Shown: piece by piece, positions 16,185 through 24,207 of the stretch | Layout: each line of letters opens with the position of its first letter | Numbering within the stretch: the first letter of the stretch is position 1 | Assembly (NCBI GenBank): GCA_029976075.1 | Contig: JARKNW010000082.1 | Coordinates: 1 to 64,000 of the forward strand | From: Pleomorphomonas sp. | GTDB taxonomy: Bacteria > Pseudomonadota > Alphaproteobacteria > Rhizobiales > Pleomorphomonadaceae | Direction of reading: 5' to 3' | Length of the DNA: 64,000 nucleotides | Made by a program: the position numbers and the translations under genes | The notes under the pieces: generated by a model | The model's database searches: none | What the model saw: only the letters and a program-made list of their open reading frames with translations | Told to the model about the DNA's origin: nothing

Positions 16185-17231
16185 TCAGATGACGCCTGCG
16201 TCGGTAATCGTCAGGGTCCCTCGCTCGCAATCGATGCTGGCGTTGGCGCCATAGGGCAGGGTGAGCATCGGCTGGGTGTGGCCGAAATCCAGTCCGGTGA
16301 GAACCGGCAAGCTCGTCAGGCCCGCTTCGGCGAGGCTGTCCACGACGGCGACCTCGATCTTGGTCTGATAGTCGGGCTCGCCCTTGGGATCGGCGCGGGC
16401 GATCAGAATACCGCTCAACACCCCGAGGATGCCCTGGGCCGACAGATTTCTCAGCCAGTAGCGGATGAACTGCGGCGGTGGCGCGTCCTCGGATGTCTCG
16501 TAGAACAGGATGGCGCCGCGCCACGCTTCGAGCGCCGGCCACCAGGCGGTGGCCTTCACCATCTCGATCACCTCGGCGCAGCCGCCGAGCAGGCGGCCGG
16601 ACACGACGCCCCTGCCTTGCAGGACGCGTGGTCGATCGGGCGGCTGCAGTGCCCGCTTGCGCGCCTGCTGGTCGGTCCGGCTCCAGTCGATGTGCTCCGC
16701 CGTCCATCCCTCGTCGTTGAAGGGGATGAGGCCGATCGGCTCGGCGGTGAACAGCGCCCGTTTCACGGCGTCGAGGGTATAGCGATGCATGCCGCCGTTC
16801 TCGGCGAAGCCGGCCATGACGCTCGGACCGTAGAAGGACGAGAGGCCGGCGGCGAGGCAGGCGAAGTGCAGGGCCGTGGTGTCGGAAAAGCCGAGGAAGG
16901 CCTTGGGATTGTCGCGGATGAACGTGAGGTCGAGATGCGGCAGCAGGCGAATGCTGTCGTCGCCGCCGATGCTGGTGATGATGCCGGCGATCTCCGGATC
17001 GGCAAAGGCCTGCATCAGGTCGGCGGCGCGGGCTTCCGGATGCTGGGCGACGTGCTCAGCCGGGGCGAGCGCGTGCGGCATCTCCACCACCTCAAGACCG
17101 AGCAACTGTTCGATCTGCCGCTTGCCGGCCGCGTAGCGATGGGGCACGGCGCCCGGCCCGCCCCAGGAGGGAGAGACCACCGCCACCTTGTCGCCTGCCT
17201 GCAAACGGCGTGGTTTGATCAGCGCAACCAT
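16185..17231 (-). CDS. LD-carboxypeptidase family protein, MccF-like (S66)
   Basis: The 348-residue serine peptidase has the S66 triad regions: nucleophile Ser in FLGFSDTTALH near residue 115, Glu in ILFYETSEDAP near residue 245, and His in DFGHTQPML near residue 315. Family members trim muropeptides (LdcA) or cleave microcin C-type peptide-nucleotides (MccF). The length and the YETSED segment favour the MccF side. It is cytosolic, without a signal peptide, and appears monocistronic. Confidence 0.82.
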   Translation of the reverse strand: MVALIKPRRLQAGDKVAVVSPSWGGPGAVPHRYAAGKRQIEQLLGLEVVEMPHALAPAEHVAQHPEARAADLMQAFADPEIAGIITSIGGDDSIRLLPHLDLTFIRDNPKAFLGFSDTTALHFACLAAGLSSFYGPSVMAGFAENGGMHRYTLDAVKRALFTAEPIGLIPFNDEGWTAEHIDWSRTDQQARKRALQPPDRPRVLQGRGVVSGRLLGGCAEVIEMVKATAWWPALEAWRGAILFYETSEDAPPPQFIRYWLRNLSAQGILGVLSGILIARADPKGEPDYQTKIEVAVVDSLAEAGLTSLPVLTGLDFGHTQPMLTLPYGANASIDCERGTLTITDAGVI

Positions 17232-17357
17232 CGGTCAAGTCCGTTCGTTCGATGCCTGATGAGGTTGCCATGGCGCGGAGCGAAGCGATAGGGGACGAAC
17301 AGTTTCGGGACAGGAAACTGAACGGCCAATCGTGTCGATGGTCCTGGCAGGGAGCCC

Positions 17358-17524
17358 GATATCGGCGTCGCGCCTTTTTCTGCCTGAGGTCCTCTGCCTG
17401 CGCAGAGGATGACAGCCCCATGGGAAACGTCCTTACGGTTAACCATCTGATGCAATTATATAAAGTTGTCATCCTCTGCGCAGGCAGAGGATCTCGGGAC
17501 GGTGGAGCGGGGGGCTGATATCGG
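17358..17524. repeat. Repeat family B, copy 4
   Basis: Both arms carry the stem CCTCTGCCTGCGCAGAGG, a different stem from copies 1 and 3. TATATAA occurs in the spacer before TTGTCATCC, and GATATCGG marks both outer edges. It occupies most of the second half of the 309-base gap 17232-17540. The first part of the gap has no feature that I recognise. Confidence 0.78.
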
Positions 17525-17540
17525 TCTCCGATAAGCTGTC

Positions 17541-18089
17541 TCATGGCAGCGCGATGTGCCCCACCGTGTAAAGTTGTGCCTCCTCTGCAATCTCCGGCAG
17601 CTCGGCCCACAGGCTGAAGCGTACTTGTTTCCAACCTGTCGGATCGAAGCCGACGACGGTGGCGAGTGCGCCGGTGCGCGAACGGGCCTCGGCGACGGCG
17701 GCGTCGCGGGTGTCAGAGAGGTTGGAGTAGGGGGCGATGGGGGTGATCTCGCGGCTGGCGTAGCGGGTTGCCTTGAGATCAGCGCCGAGCTCGGCCTGCC
17801 AGACGAGCCATGTCTGCACGTTTGGCCAACCGAAGTCTCGGGTCAGCGCGGTAAAGCCGGGGCTGGAGAGAAAGGCGTCGATGCCCTCCGGTTCGTCCCA
17901 GAGATAGAAGGGCGCGTAGAGGTTCTCGGTGCTGATGAAACCATCGCCCTCTTTGCGGGCGGCGAGGTAGGCCTTGAAACGCAGGCGGGGAAAGCCGTCG
18001 AGCAGTGGGCCTTTGTCGCGGATGCGGCGGTCGATGATCCCCATGTCGTAGTCGGCGGGCAGGGTGAAGCCGTATTGCATGGCGATCAT
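17541..18089 (-). CDS. DUF4865 family protein
   Basis: The 182-residue protein matches DUF4865 (MIAMQYGFTLPADYDMGIIDRRI, FYLWDEPEGIDAFL, WLVWQAELG). The fold is probably a dimeric ferredoxin-like EthD/ABM relative. The biochemical role is unknown. It overlaps the cupin gene by 4 bases and is the last gene of a tautomerase-cupin-DUF4865 operon, a recurrent module under a divergent LysR regulator. Confidence 0.78.
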   Translation of the reverse strand: MIAMQYGFTLPADYDMGIIDRRIRDKGPLLDGFPRLRFKAYLAARKEGDGFISTENLYAPFYLWDEPEGIDAFLSSPGFTALTRDFGWPNVQTWLVWQAELGADLKATRYASREITPIAPYSNLSDTRDAAVAEARSRTGALATVVGFDPTGWKQVRFSLWAELPEIAEEAQLYTVGHIALP

Positions 18090-18517
18090 TGGTTTTGCTC
18101 CTGTTCGACAGGCTCCATCCAGTGGGCGGCGGTGCCGTCCTTCACCGGCTGGATGCTGATGTAGCTGAAGGCGCTTGTTGGTGTTGCGCCGTGCCAGTGC
18201 TTTTCGTCGGGCGCAAACCAGACGCTGTCGCCCTTGCGAAGCTCGACGACCTCGCAGCCGTGACGCTGGACGAGGCCGGCGCCATCGAGAACGTGCAGCA
18301 ACTGGCCGCGCGGGTGGCTGTGCCAGTGAGTGATCACGCCGGCCGGAACGAAGGCGCGCATCGCCGTCATCTCGCCGTCGGCGCGGCTAGAGAGCAGCAT
18401 CTGCACTTCGAAGGGACCGGTTGAGACGCCTGATGGTGCCGTGGCGATGCCGTCCTCGGCGCGCCAGACGGTCATCGTGTCGGGGCAGCTGTCGCCCATG
18501 GCAAAGGGATTGTTCAT
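18086..18517 (-). CDS. Cupin-domain protein
   Basis: The 143-residue single cupin has the first metal motif as THWHSHPRGQLLHVLDG near residues 63-79 and the second as PDEKHWHGATP near residues 109-119. It could be a small dioxygenase, isomerase or a decarboxylating carboxymuconolactone-type enzyme. It overlaps its neighbours by 4 bases at each end (ATGA arrangement), so translation of the three-gene operon is coupled. Confidence 0.82.
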   Translation of the reverse strand: MNNPFAMGDSCPDTMTVWRAEDGIATAPSGVSTGPFEVQMLLSSRADGEMTAMRAFVPAGVITHWHSHPRGQLLHVLDGAGLVQRHGCEVVELRKGDSVWFAPDEKHWHGATPTSAFSYISIQPVKDGTAAHWMEPVEQEQNQ

Positions 18518-18972
18518 CGCTCCATCTCGCTCTTTGCTGCCGCATCGCTCTCGCGGAAAACCGGCCCCCACTTTTCCGCGCGATGCTCTAGCGGTTTGCT
18601 GGCCGGTTGGCCCGATGCGAACGACCAGTCGTCGAAGGTGGAGTTGGCGATGACGATCATCACGTCCTCCGGCCGCACGCCCGGCGCCGCCTGAAGGTTG
18701 TCGACCAACTGGCGGAAGAAGCGGGCCGTGGTGTCGGGCGAGCGCGTCCGTCCGGTGGTGATGTGGAACAGGATGAAATCGTCCGAGCGCGGGCCGCCGC
18801 GATAGCTGCGGTCGAAGATCAGTTCGCCGTCGCGATGCTGGTGGAGGACGACGAAGCGGTCGTTCTCCGGCACCTCGAAGGCTTCGACGAGGGCGCGATC
18901 GAGGCTGTCGGCGACCGCCTGGAGATAGGCGGGCGACTTTCCTTCCTTGAGCGATATGCGGGTGAAGGGCAT
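18514..18972 (-). CDS. Tautomerase-family protein with a repeat-derived C-terminal tail
   Basis: The 152-residue protein begins MPFTRISLKEGKSPAYL, with the N-terminal proline (Pro1 after Met removal) that is the catalytic base of the 4-oxalocrotonate tautomerase superfamily. ARFFRQLVDNLQ and MIVIANSTFDDWSFASG complete the domain at about residue 126. The remaining tail, including EHRAEKWGPVFRES, is encoded by a family C repeat (18542-18588). It is the first gene of the operon and diverges from the LysR gene. It probably isomerises an enol/keto aromatic breakdown product. Confidence 0.82.
   Translation of the reverse strand: MPFTRISLKEGKSPAYLQAVADSLDRALVEAFEVPENDRFVVLHQHRDGELIFDRSYRGGPRSDDFILFHITTGRTRSPDTTARFFRQLVDNLQAAPGVRPEDVMIVIANSTFDDWSFASGQPASKPLEHRAEKWGPVFRESDAAAKSEMER
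18542..18588. repeat. Repeat family C, copy 2, inside the tautomerase gene
   Basis: On the coding strand it reads GCATCGCGCGGAAAAGTGGG followed by GGCCGGTTTTCCGC and an inverted GAGAGCGATGC. It matches the common rhizobial repeat core GGAAAAGTGGG-x-x-CCGGTTTTCCG. It is in frame and supplies residues of about 129-144. Confidence 0.7.
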
Positions 18973-19041
18973 GGGGCGTTTCCTTGAAATCTGTTGACGG
19001 GTTGAAGATAGAGCGGCATCATTGTCCCTAAAATCAGATTA

Positions 19042-19071
19042 TTCAGGACTGATGATCCTGAAATTCAGGAT
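19042..19071. promoter_or_regulatory. LysR operator with three half-sites
   Basis: TTCAGGA (19042-19048), TCCTGAA (19056-19062) and TTCAGGA (19064-19070) form two overlapping inverted repeats; the second, ATCCTGAA/TTCAGGAT around one A, is perfect. They lie immediately before the LysR start and between the divergent units. Confidence 0.65.
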
Positions 19072-19077
19072 GATGAT

Positions 19078-19986
19078 ATGCGCCTCACCAACCTCGACAT
19101 GGATGCGCTGCGCAGCTTCGTTGCCGGCATTGACGCGGGGTCTTTCGCGCGTGCGGCCGACCGGCTGGGCCGGTCCACCTCGGCGGTCAGCGCCCAGCTC
19201 AAGAAGCTGGAGGAGCAGGCCGGCGCGCCGCTGATGCGCAAGTCCGGGCGTGGCCTCACGCTGACCGATGGCGGCGAGCTGCTGCTCTCCTACGCACGCC
19301 GTCTGCTCGCCCTCAACGACGAGGCGGTGAGCGCGCTGCGCGGCGCCGAGCTGGAGGGCTGGGCGCGGCTCGGCATCCAGGAGGACTTCGGCGAAACGGT
19401 GCTGCCGCGCGTGCTCGGCCGCTTCGCCCGCGCCCACCCCAAGGTGCGGGTGGAAGGGCGGATCGCCCGCAATGCCGAGCTCAAGGAGAAGACCGCCGCG
19501 GGGCAGCTCGACCTGGCGCTCGCCTGGGACGACGGCAGCGCGCCGGCAGATGAGAGGATCGCCGCCGTGCCGCTCTGCTGGTTGGGCGCGGCCGGTGAAG
19601 CGCCGGTCTGGCGGCGGGAGAGCGGCGAGCCGCTGCCGCTGGTGGTGCTGGAGGCGCCGTGCCTCTTGCGCACCATCGCCTGCGAACATCTCGACCGACA
19701 GGGCATCCCCTGGCGCATCGCCTTCGTCACGCCCAGCCTTGGCGGGCTGTGGGCCGCGACGGCGGCGGGCTTGGGTGTCGCGGTGCGAACGTCGCTCGGG
19801 CGGCCCGCGACGGTGGGGATGCTGGACGAGCGGCAATATGGCCTGCCGCCGCTGCCGAGCCTCGGCCTCCGGTTGATCCGCTCGGACAAGGGAGGCAACC
19901 CCATTGCCGACCATCTGGCATCAATCATCCGGGAGGCGTTCGGCGAGACCTTGCCGGCCGAGTGGATGGAGCGCGAGGCGGCGTAA
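19078..19986 (+). CDS. LysR-family regulator of the tautomerase-cupin-DUF4865 operon
   Basis: The 302 residues comprise an N-terminal winged helix (about 5-65: DMDALRSFVAGIDAGSFARA, then DRLGRSTSAVSAQLKKLE) and a periplasmic-binding-fold effector domain (about 90-295). It is transcribed away from the tautomerase operon across 105 bases containing a three-half-site operator, the usual LysR arrangement. The effector is unknown. Confidence 0.88.
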   Translation: MRLTNLDMDALRSFVAGIDAGSFARAADRLGRSTSAVSAQLKKLEEQAGAPLMRKSGRGLTLTDGGELLLSYARRLLALNDEAVSALRGAELEGWARLGIQEDFGETVLPRVLGRFARAHPKVRVEGRIARNAELKEKTAAGQLDLALAWDDGSAPADERIAAVPLCWLGAAGEAPVWRRESGEPLPLVVLEAPCLLRTIACEHLDRQGIPWRIAFVTPSLGGLWAATAAGLGVAVRTSLGRPATVGMLDERQYGLPPLPSLGLRLIRSDKGGNPIADHLASIIREAFGETLPAEWMEREAA

Positions 19987-20082
19987 GGCCGCTCTCCGGG
20001 GAACAATGGGCGGATCTGCCGGTTAGGCTGTGTTGCGCTGTTCAGCGGTCAAGTCATCGCTCAGTAACGGAGGCAGACAGCC

Positions 20083-20595
20083 ATGTCCTACACCCGCTTT
20101 GCCGCGATGATCGTCACGTCGACGGTGATCATGTTCGGCCTGATGTACCTCAATACCTATGCCCTCGATCATGTGTTCTTCAGTCAGACGCGGACCTGGA
20201 TGGCGCTCCTGATGGGCGCCGTCATGGCGATCATCATGATCGGCTTCATGTGGTCGATGTATGGAAACCAGCGGGTCAACCTCGCCATCGTCGTGGCAGG
20301 CGTCATCGTGTTCGCGGTGTCGCTCTGGCTGGTGCGCAGTCAGGAGACGGTCGACGATGTCAGCTACATGAAGGCAATGATCCCCCATCACTCGATCGCC
20401 ATCATGACCAGCGAGCGCGCCCATATCCGCGATCCGCGCGTCCGCAAGCTGGCCGACGGCATCATCGAGGCGCAGGTGCGGGAGATCGGCGAAATGAAAC
20501 AGCTGATCGCCGACCTTGAGGCGCATCCGGTCGCCGACAACGCACCGGACCTGCCGTCCTATCGCCAGCGCGGCGCCCCGGCGCCGGCCCAGTGA
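20083..20595 (+). CDS. DUF305 membrane protein
   Basis: Of 170 residues, three hydrophobic helices (about 6-26, 38-58, 65-85) precede a soluble DUF305 segment with MKAMIPHHSIAIMTSERA, the conserved M-I-P-H-H motif, and VRKLADGIIEAQ-REIGEMK. DUF305 proteins are ferritin-like four-helix proteins often linked to copper or other metal handling. AACGGAGG lies before the ATG at 20083. It stands alone downstream of the LysR gene. Confidence 0.8.
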   Translation: MSYTRFAAMIVTSTVIMFGLMYLNTYALDHVFFSQTRTWMALLMGAVMAIIMIGFMWSMYGNQRVNLAIVVAGVIVFAVSLWLVRSQETVDDVSYMKAMIPHHSIAIMTSERAHIRDPRVRKLADGIIEAQVREIGEMKQLIADLEAHPVADNAPDLPSYRQRGAPAPAQ

Positions 20596-20736
20596 CAGGC
20601 CTTCCCCGGCAGCTTGCAGGCGGATAGGCTTGGCCGATGGGCGTTCGGGCCAGAAGCCGAGTCCATCGCCTGCCGTCTGACGATGGAGTGGATGGCGCGG
20701 GAAACGGCGTGAGGAGCCAGAGCTTGGAGTTTCGAG

Positions 20737-21249
20737 TTGAATAGCTCGCCCATTCGCACCCTGCGCCCGCCTGACGAACTCGACTATTACGACACGCGCT
20801 CGGTGTCGCTGCCGGTGGCGATTACCGCGCTGGAAGCGTGGAACCTGATGACGGCCGAGCCAAGTCTGCCGCTGCGGCTGGCCTTCCGGGTGCGTGATGC
20901 CATTTCCGCGCTGTTCGGCGTCCAACGCATCGGCGGTATTTCCGGCGCACCGCGTACGAGCGTAACGGTGGGCGACCGGCTGGATTTCTTCCTGGTGGAG
21001 GCGTGCGCACCGGACAGGCTGGTGCTGACGGCGCGGGACAGGCATCTCGACGTGATGATCTGTCTGTCGGTTGCCGACCGGGTGCTGACGGTGACCGCCT
21101 CCGTCGTCACGCATAACCGCTTCGGCCGCGTCTACATGCTGCCCGTCGGTCCGGCGCACAAGCTGATCGTCAACGGTGATCTGAAGCGCCTGAAGCGGGC
21201 GCTGGAGAGGCGTGCTGCTGGAGCTCGAGAGGATCGCAGAAATGCATGA
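20737..21249 (+). CDS. DUF2867 family protein
   Basis: The 170 residues match DUF2867 (LAFRVRDAISALFGVQ, RLVLTARDRHLDVMICLSV, TASVVTHNRFGRVYMLPVGPAHK). The domain is a SRPBCC/START-like ligand pocket of unknown function, sometimes fused to SDR proteins. The start is uncertain: TTG at 20737 is the first in-frame candidate after a stop. Its end overlaps the phosphatase gene by 8 bases, so the two are coupled. Confidence 0.7.
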   Translation: MNSSPIRTLRPPDELDYYDTRSVSLPVAITALEAWNLMTAEPSLPLRLAFRVRDAISALFGVQRIGGISGAPRTSVTVGDRLDFFLVEACAPDRLVLTARDRHLDVMICLSVADRVLTVTASVVTHNRFGRVYMLPVGPAHKLIVNGDLKRLKRALERRAAGAREDRRNA

Positions 21250-21739
21250 TTACGATCTGTCGATCATCTCCGAGATCGACCTGGGCGACGGAGCCGTCAT
21301 GGCGTTGACCGCCTGTCCGGGACGGAAGGGCGATTATGCGGCGTCGCTCGACAGCATCGCCCGATGGAAACCCAATGCGGTTCTATCGCTGATCGAGGAT
21401 GCCGAGTTTCCCTTCGATCCGGGGACATTCGCGGCGGATCTCGCGGGCAAGGGTATCGTCTGGCGGCGCTTTCCCATCCGCAACTACAGCACGCCGGATG
21501 AAGGCGGAAACTGGCCGGCGATTTCCCGCGAGGTGCGGGATATTCTCGACCGTAAGGGCAGGCTGCTCATCCACTGCTGGGGCGGGCTGGGTCGATCCGG
21601 CATGGTCGCCGCACGGCTCCTGACCGAGAGAGGCGAGGCGGCCGGAGATGCCATCCGGCGCGTCCGGCAAGCTCGCCCGGGCGCCATCGAAACGGAAGCG
21701 CAGGCGCAATGGGTGAGGGACGGCGAGCGTACGGTTTAG
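21242..21739 (+). CDS. Dual-specificity/tyrosine phosphatase-like protein
   Basis: The 165-residue cysteine phosphatase has the signature IHCWGGLGRSGMVAARLL near residues 110-127 (H-C-x5-R-S/T). A possible general-acid loop precedes it (IRNYSTPDEGGNWP). The architecture resembles CDKN3-type phosphatases, which occur in proteobacteria with unknown targets. GAGAGGA precedes the ATG at 21242, making it better than the upstream GTG at 21212. Confidence 0.82.
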   Translation: MHDYDLSIISEIDLGDGAVMALTACPGRKGDYAASLDSIARWKPNAVLSLIEDAEFPFDPGTFAADLAGKGIVWRRFPIRNYSTPDEGGNWPAISREVRDILDRKGRLLIHCWGGLGRSGMVAARLLTERGEAAGDAIRRVRQARPGAIETEAQAQWVRDGERTV

Positions 21740-21763
21740 GTGCGTGGGGCAAGGGGAGGGAGA

Positions 21764-21944
21764 CTGATATCGGCGTTGCGCTCTGTTTTGCCTGAGGTCC
21801 TGGCCTGCGCCAGGATGACAAATCTATATAAATGAAAACAGATGGATGGGCCGATCGTCCAGTCTGCTCCCGCCTCTATCAAGCCGTCATCCTGGCGAAG
21901 GCCAGGACCTCGGGAAGGTGGGGCGAGCGGCTGGTATCAGGCGC
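21764..21944. repeat. Repeat family B, copy 5
   Basis: Edges CTGATATCGGCG and CTGGTATCAGGCGC are inverted. The arms carry CCTGGCCTGCGCCAGG (left) and CCTGGCCTTCGCCAGG (right), differing only in the loop. TATATAAAT lies after the left arm. The rest of the 317-base gap (21945-22056) shows nothing that I recognise. Confidence 0.78.
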
Positions 21945-22056
21945 TGCTCTGCCCCAGAAGGTATTTCGGCTCACCCCGTCCGTTCCGCCTTTCCCTGCAT
22001 GGGGTGACTTTCCCCTTTCTACTGGCGGACCATCTACCTGATAGGCTGCCGGACAG

Positions 22057-23427
22057 TCAGAACAGCGGCAGATCGCCGCGCCGTTGGGACATGCCGTTTG
22101 TGATGAGGCTCGCCAGGAGCGATAGCGCTTCCTTCAGCCTGTCGATGGCTGGACTGCCCAGGCACAGGCGTATGCCGCCGTCGGGTGCCGTGGGATCGAC
22201 CAGCGGCAGGCGGGGCGGCGTGACGATGACGCCGAGGGCGGTGGCGTTGCTCGCCAGGCGTTCGGCTGCCTCGGTCGGCATGGGTAGCCAGGCGTGAAAG
22301 CCATTGATGGCACGAGCCGGGGTATCGAGCGGCAACAGGCCTTTCAGGAGGGCATGGCGCTTTTCGGTCTCCGTTCGGATCGAAGCGGCAACCGACTCGG
22401 TGGTTCCGTCGGTCAGCCATTGCTCCATGATCATCGCGGCGAGTGGCGAGGCCATGGTTGAGGTGGCCTGCAGGCGGGACAACGCCCGCTCCACCAGATG
22501 CCGGGGCACCGCCAGCATGCCGATGCGGAGGCCGGGGCTGACGCTTTTCGACAGGCCGTTGACGTAGAGGGTCCGCTCCGGCGCCAGGCTGGCAAGTGGC
22601 GGCAGGCCCGGCTTGGCGAAGATGGAATAGACGTCGTCCTCGATGATGGCGACGTCGTACCGCCGGCAGAGGCGCGCGATGTCCTGGCGGCGAGCGGCGC
22701 CCATGGTCGCTCCGGTCGGGTTGTGCAGGGTGGGCGTGACGTAGAGGGCGGCCACGGCGCCTTGCGCGAGGGCGTGCTCCAATGCATCCGGCCGCAGCCC
22801 TTCAGCATCGATGGCGAGGCCGACCAGCCGATAGCCGGCCTGCCGGGCCAGGGAAATGGCCCCGGGATAGGTGGTGGTTTCGGTCAGGATGGTGCCGCCG
22901 GGCGGACAGGCGGTGGCGAAGGCGACGGACAGGGCGTGCTGCGCGCCGGTGCAGAGCAATACGTCGTCGGGCGGCACCTCCACCCCCTGACCGGCGAGCC
23001 AGCGTGCCGCCAGCGCACGATGATCCGGCCGCCCGGCGGCGGGCGCATAGGCCCCGAAGGTGCCGGCGTCGAGGCGCTTGGCCATCGCCGTGAGGGTGGC
23101 GGCCATCAGGCGGTTGTCGAGCATTTGCGGTGGCGTGTTGATGCTGAGATCGACGGTGGCACCGGGCCGGGGCGTCAGGCCGGCGACGAACATGCCTCTG
23201 CCGCGCACGCTTTCCACGAGGCCTCGCCGCTCCAGCGTGGCGTAGGCCTTGGTCACCGTGCCCAGGCCGATCCCGAGCTGGTAGGCCAGTTCGCGGTGCG
23301 CTGGCAGGCGGTCGCCATGGGCGAGGGCGCCATCGGCGATATCTTCGGCCAATGCCGTCACCAGCCGTTCGGCGGGGCCGCCATCGGCGGCGGCAAGGCG
23401 CGGTTTCCAGGGCGATGCAAGGTGCAT
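22057..23427 (-). CDS. MocR-family regulator (GntR HTH plus aminotransferase domain)
   Basis: The 456 residues start MHLASPWKPRLAAADGG. The GntR winged helix (about 20-85) has DRLPAHRELAYQLGIGLGTV. The aminotransferase domain has the lysine region LYVNGLSKSVSPGLRIGML near residues 285-303 and EDDVYSIFAKP. It is divergent from a LysE-type exporter with a palindrome between them, so regulation of amino-acid export is likely. The ATG at 23427 was chosen over upstream options because conserved sequence begins there. Confidence 0.87.
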   Translation of the reverse strand: MHLASPWKPRLAAADGGPAERLVTALAEDIADGALAHGDRLPAHRELAYQLGIGLGTVTKAYATLERRGLVESVRGRGMFVAGLTPRPGATVDLSINTPPQMLDNRLMAATLTAMAKRLDAGTFGAYAPAAGRPDHRALAARWLAGQGVEVPPDDVLLCTGAQHALSVAFATACPPGGTILTETTTYPGAISLARQAGYRLVGLAIDAEGLRPDALEHALAQGAVAALYVTPTLHNPTGATMGAARRQDIARLCRRYDVAIIEDDVYSIFAKPGLPPLASLAPERTLYVNGLSKSVSPGLRIGMLAVPRHLVERALSRLQATSTMASPLAAMIMEQWLTDGTTESVAASIRTETEKRHALLKGLLPLDTPARAINGFHAWLPMPTEAAERLASNATALGVIVTPPRLPLVDPTAPDGGIRLCLGSPAIDRLKEALSLLASLITNGMSQRRGDLPLF

Positions 23428-23439
23428 GACAGACCTAAA

Positions 23440-23455
23440 AGTGTCACGTGACGCT
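23440..23455. promoter_or_regulatory. Palindrome between MocR and LysE genes
   Basis: AGTGTCACGTGACGCT is symmetric apart from one position pair, with a perfect GTCACGTGAC core, and a further TAGTGTCACA occurs at 23472-23481. Placement just upstream of the MocR start suggests its operator. Confidence 0.5.
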
Positions 23456-23522
23456 ATTTCAATGGAAGGAATAGTGTCACATCCATAGGCTGTCGGCAAA
23501 TCCCTTGACGAGAGTGACGCGC

Positions 23523-24125
23523 TTGACCCCCGATCTCCTGCTCGCCTTCGCGGCTTACGCCTTCGTGACTTCGATCACCCCCGGCCCCAACAACACCATG
23601 CTCCTGGTGTCCGGCGCCAACTTCGGCTTCCGGCCGACCTTTCCGCACATCCTCGGCGTCAACCTCGGCTTCGCGGCGATGGTGCTGGCGGTGGGCCTCG
23701 GGATCGGTGGCGTGTTCGTTGCCTTCCCCGTTCTGCATGATGTGCTGCGCTACGGCGGCGCGCTCTACCTTCTCTATCTCGCCTGGCAGATCGCCCGGTC
23801 GGGCGGCATGAGCGGCGAGGACGGTCGAGGCAAACCCATGACCTTCCTGCAGGCGGCGGCCTTCCAGTGGATCAATCCCAAGGCCTGGATCATGGCGATC
23901 GGCGCGGTGGCCACCTACACGCCGCAGAACGGCTATTTCTTCAACATGCTGGTCGTCACGCTGATCTTCGCGCTGGTCAACGGGCCCTGCGTCGCCGCCT
24001 GGGCGGGCTTCGGCACGCTCTTGAAGGGCCTGCTCGCGCGGCCCGTCTTCCTGCGCGTCTTCAACGTTGGCATGGCGCTGCTGCTGGTGGCTTCGCTCTA
24101 TCCCATCGTGACGATGAACGGCTGA
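23523..24125 (+). CDS. LysE/RhtB-family amino-acid exporter
   Basis: The 200-residue inner-membrane protein starts MTPDLLLAFAAYAFVTSITP with the family signature TPGPNNTMLLVSGANFG near residues 19-35, and has six predicted hydrophobic helices. QWINPKAWIMAIGAV near residues 118-132 is also diagnostic. It exports an amino acid or derivative. The TTG at 23523 gives the usual family N-terminus; a TTG at 23505 is the longer alternative. It is divergent from the MocR regulator. Confidence 0.87.
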   Translation: MTPDLLLAFAAYAFVTSITPGPNNTMLLVSGANFGFRPTFPHILGVNLGFAAMVLAVGLGIGGVFVAFPVLHDVLRYGGALYLLYLAWQIARSGGMSGEDGRGKPMTFLQAAAFQWINPKAWIMAIGAVATYTPQNGYFFNMLVVTLIFALVNGPCVAAWAGFGTLLKGLLARPVFLRVFNVGMALLLVASLYPIVTMNG

Positions 24126-24207
24126 GGGGCATCGATGCATCCGTCTCTGGGCGATCGCGGCGCGCTCGTGTAGGGTGCGCCGCGATTTCCTCTAACGGGT
24201 GTTTTCA

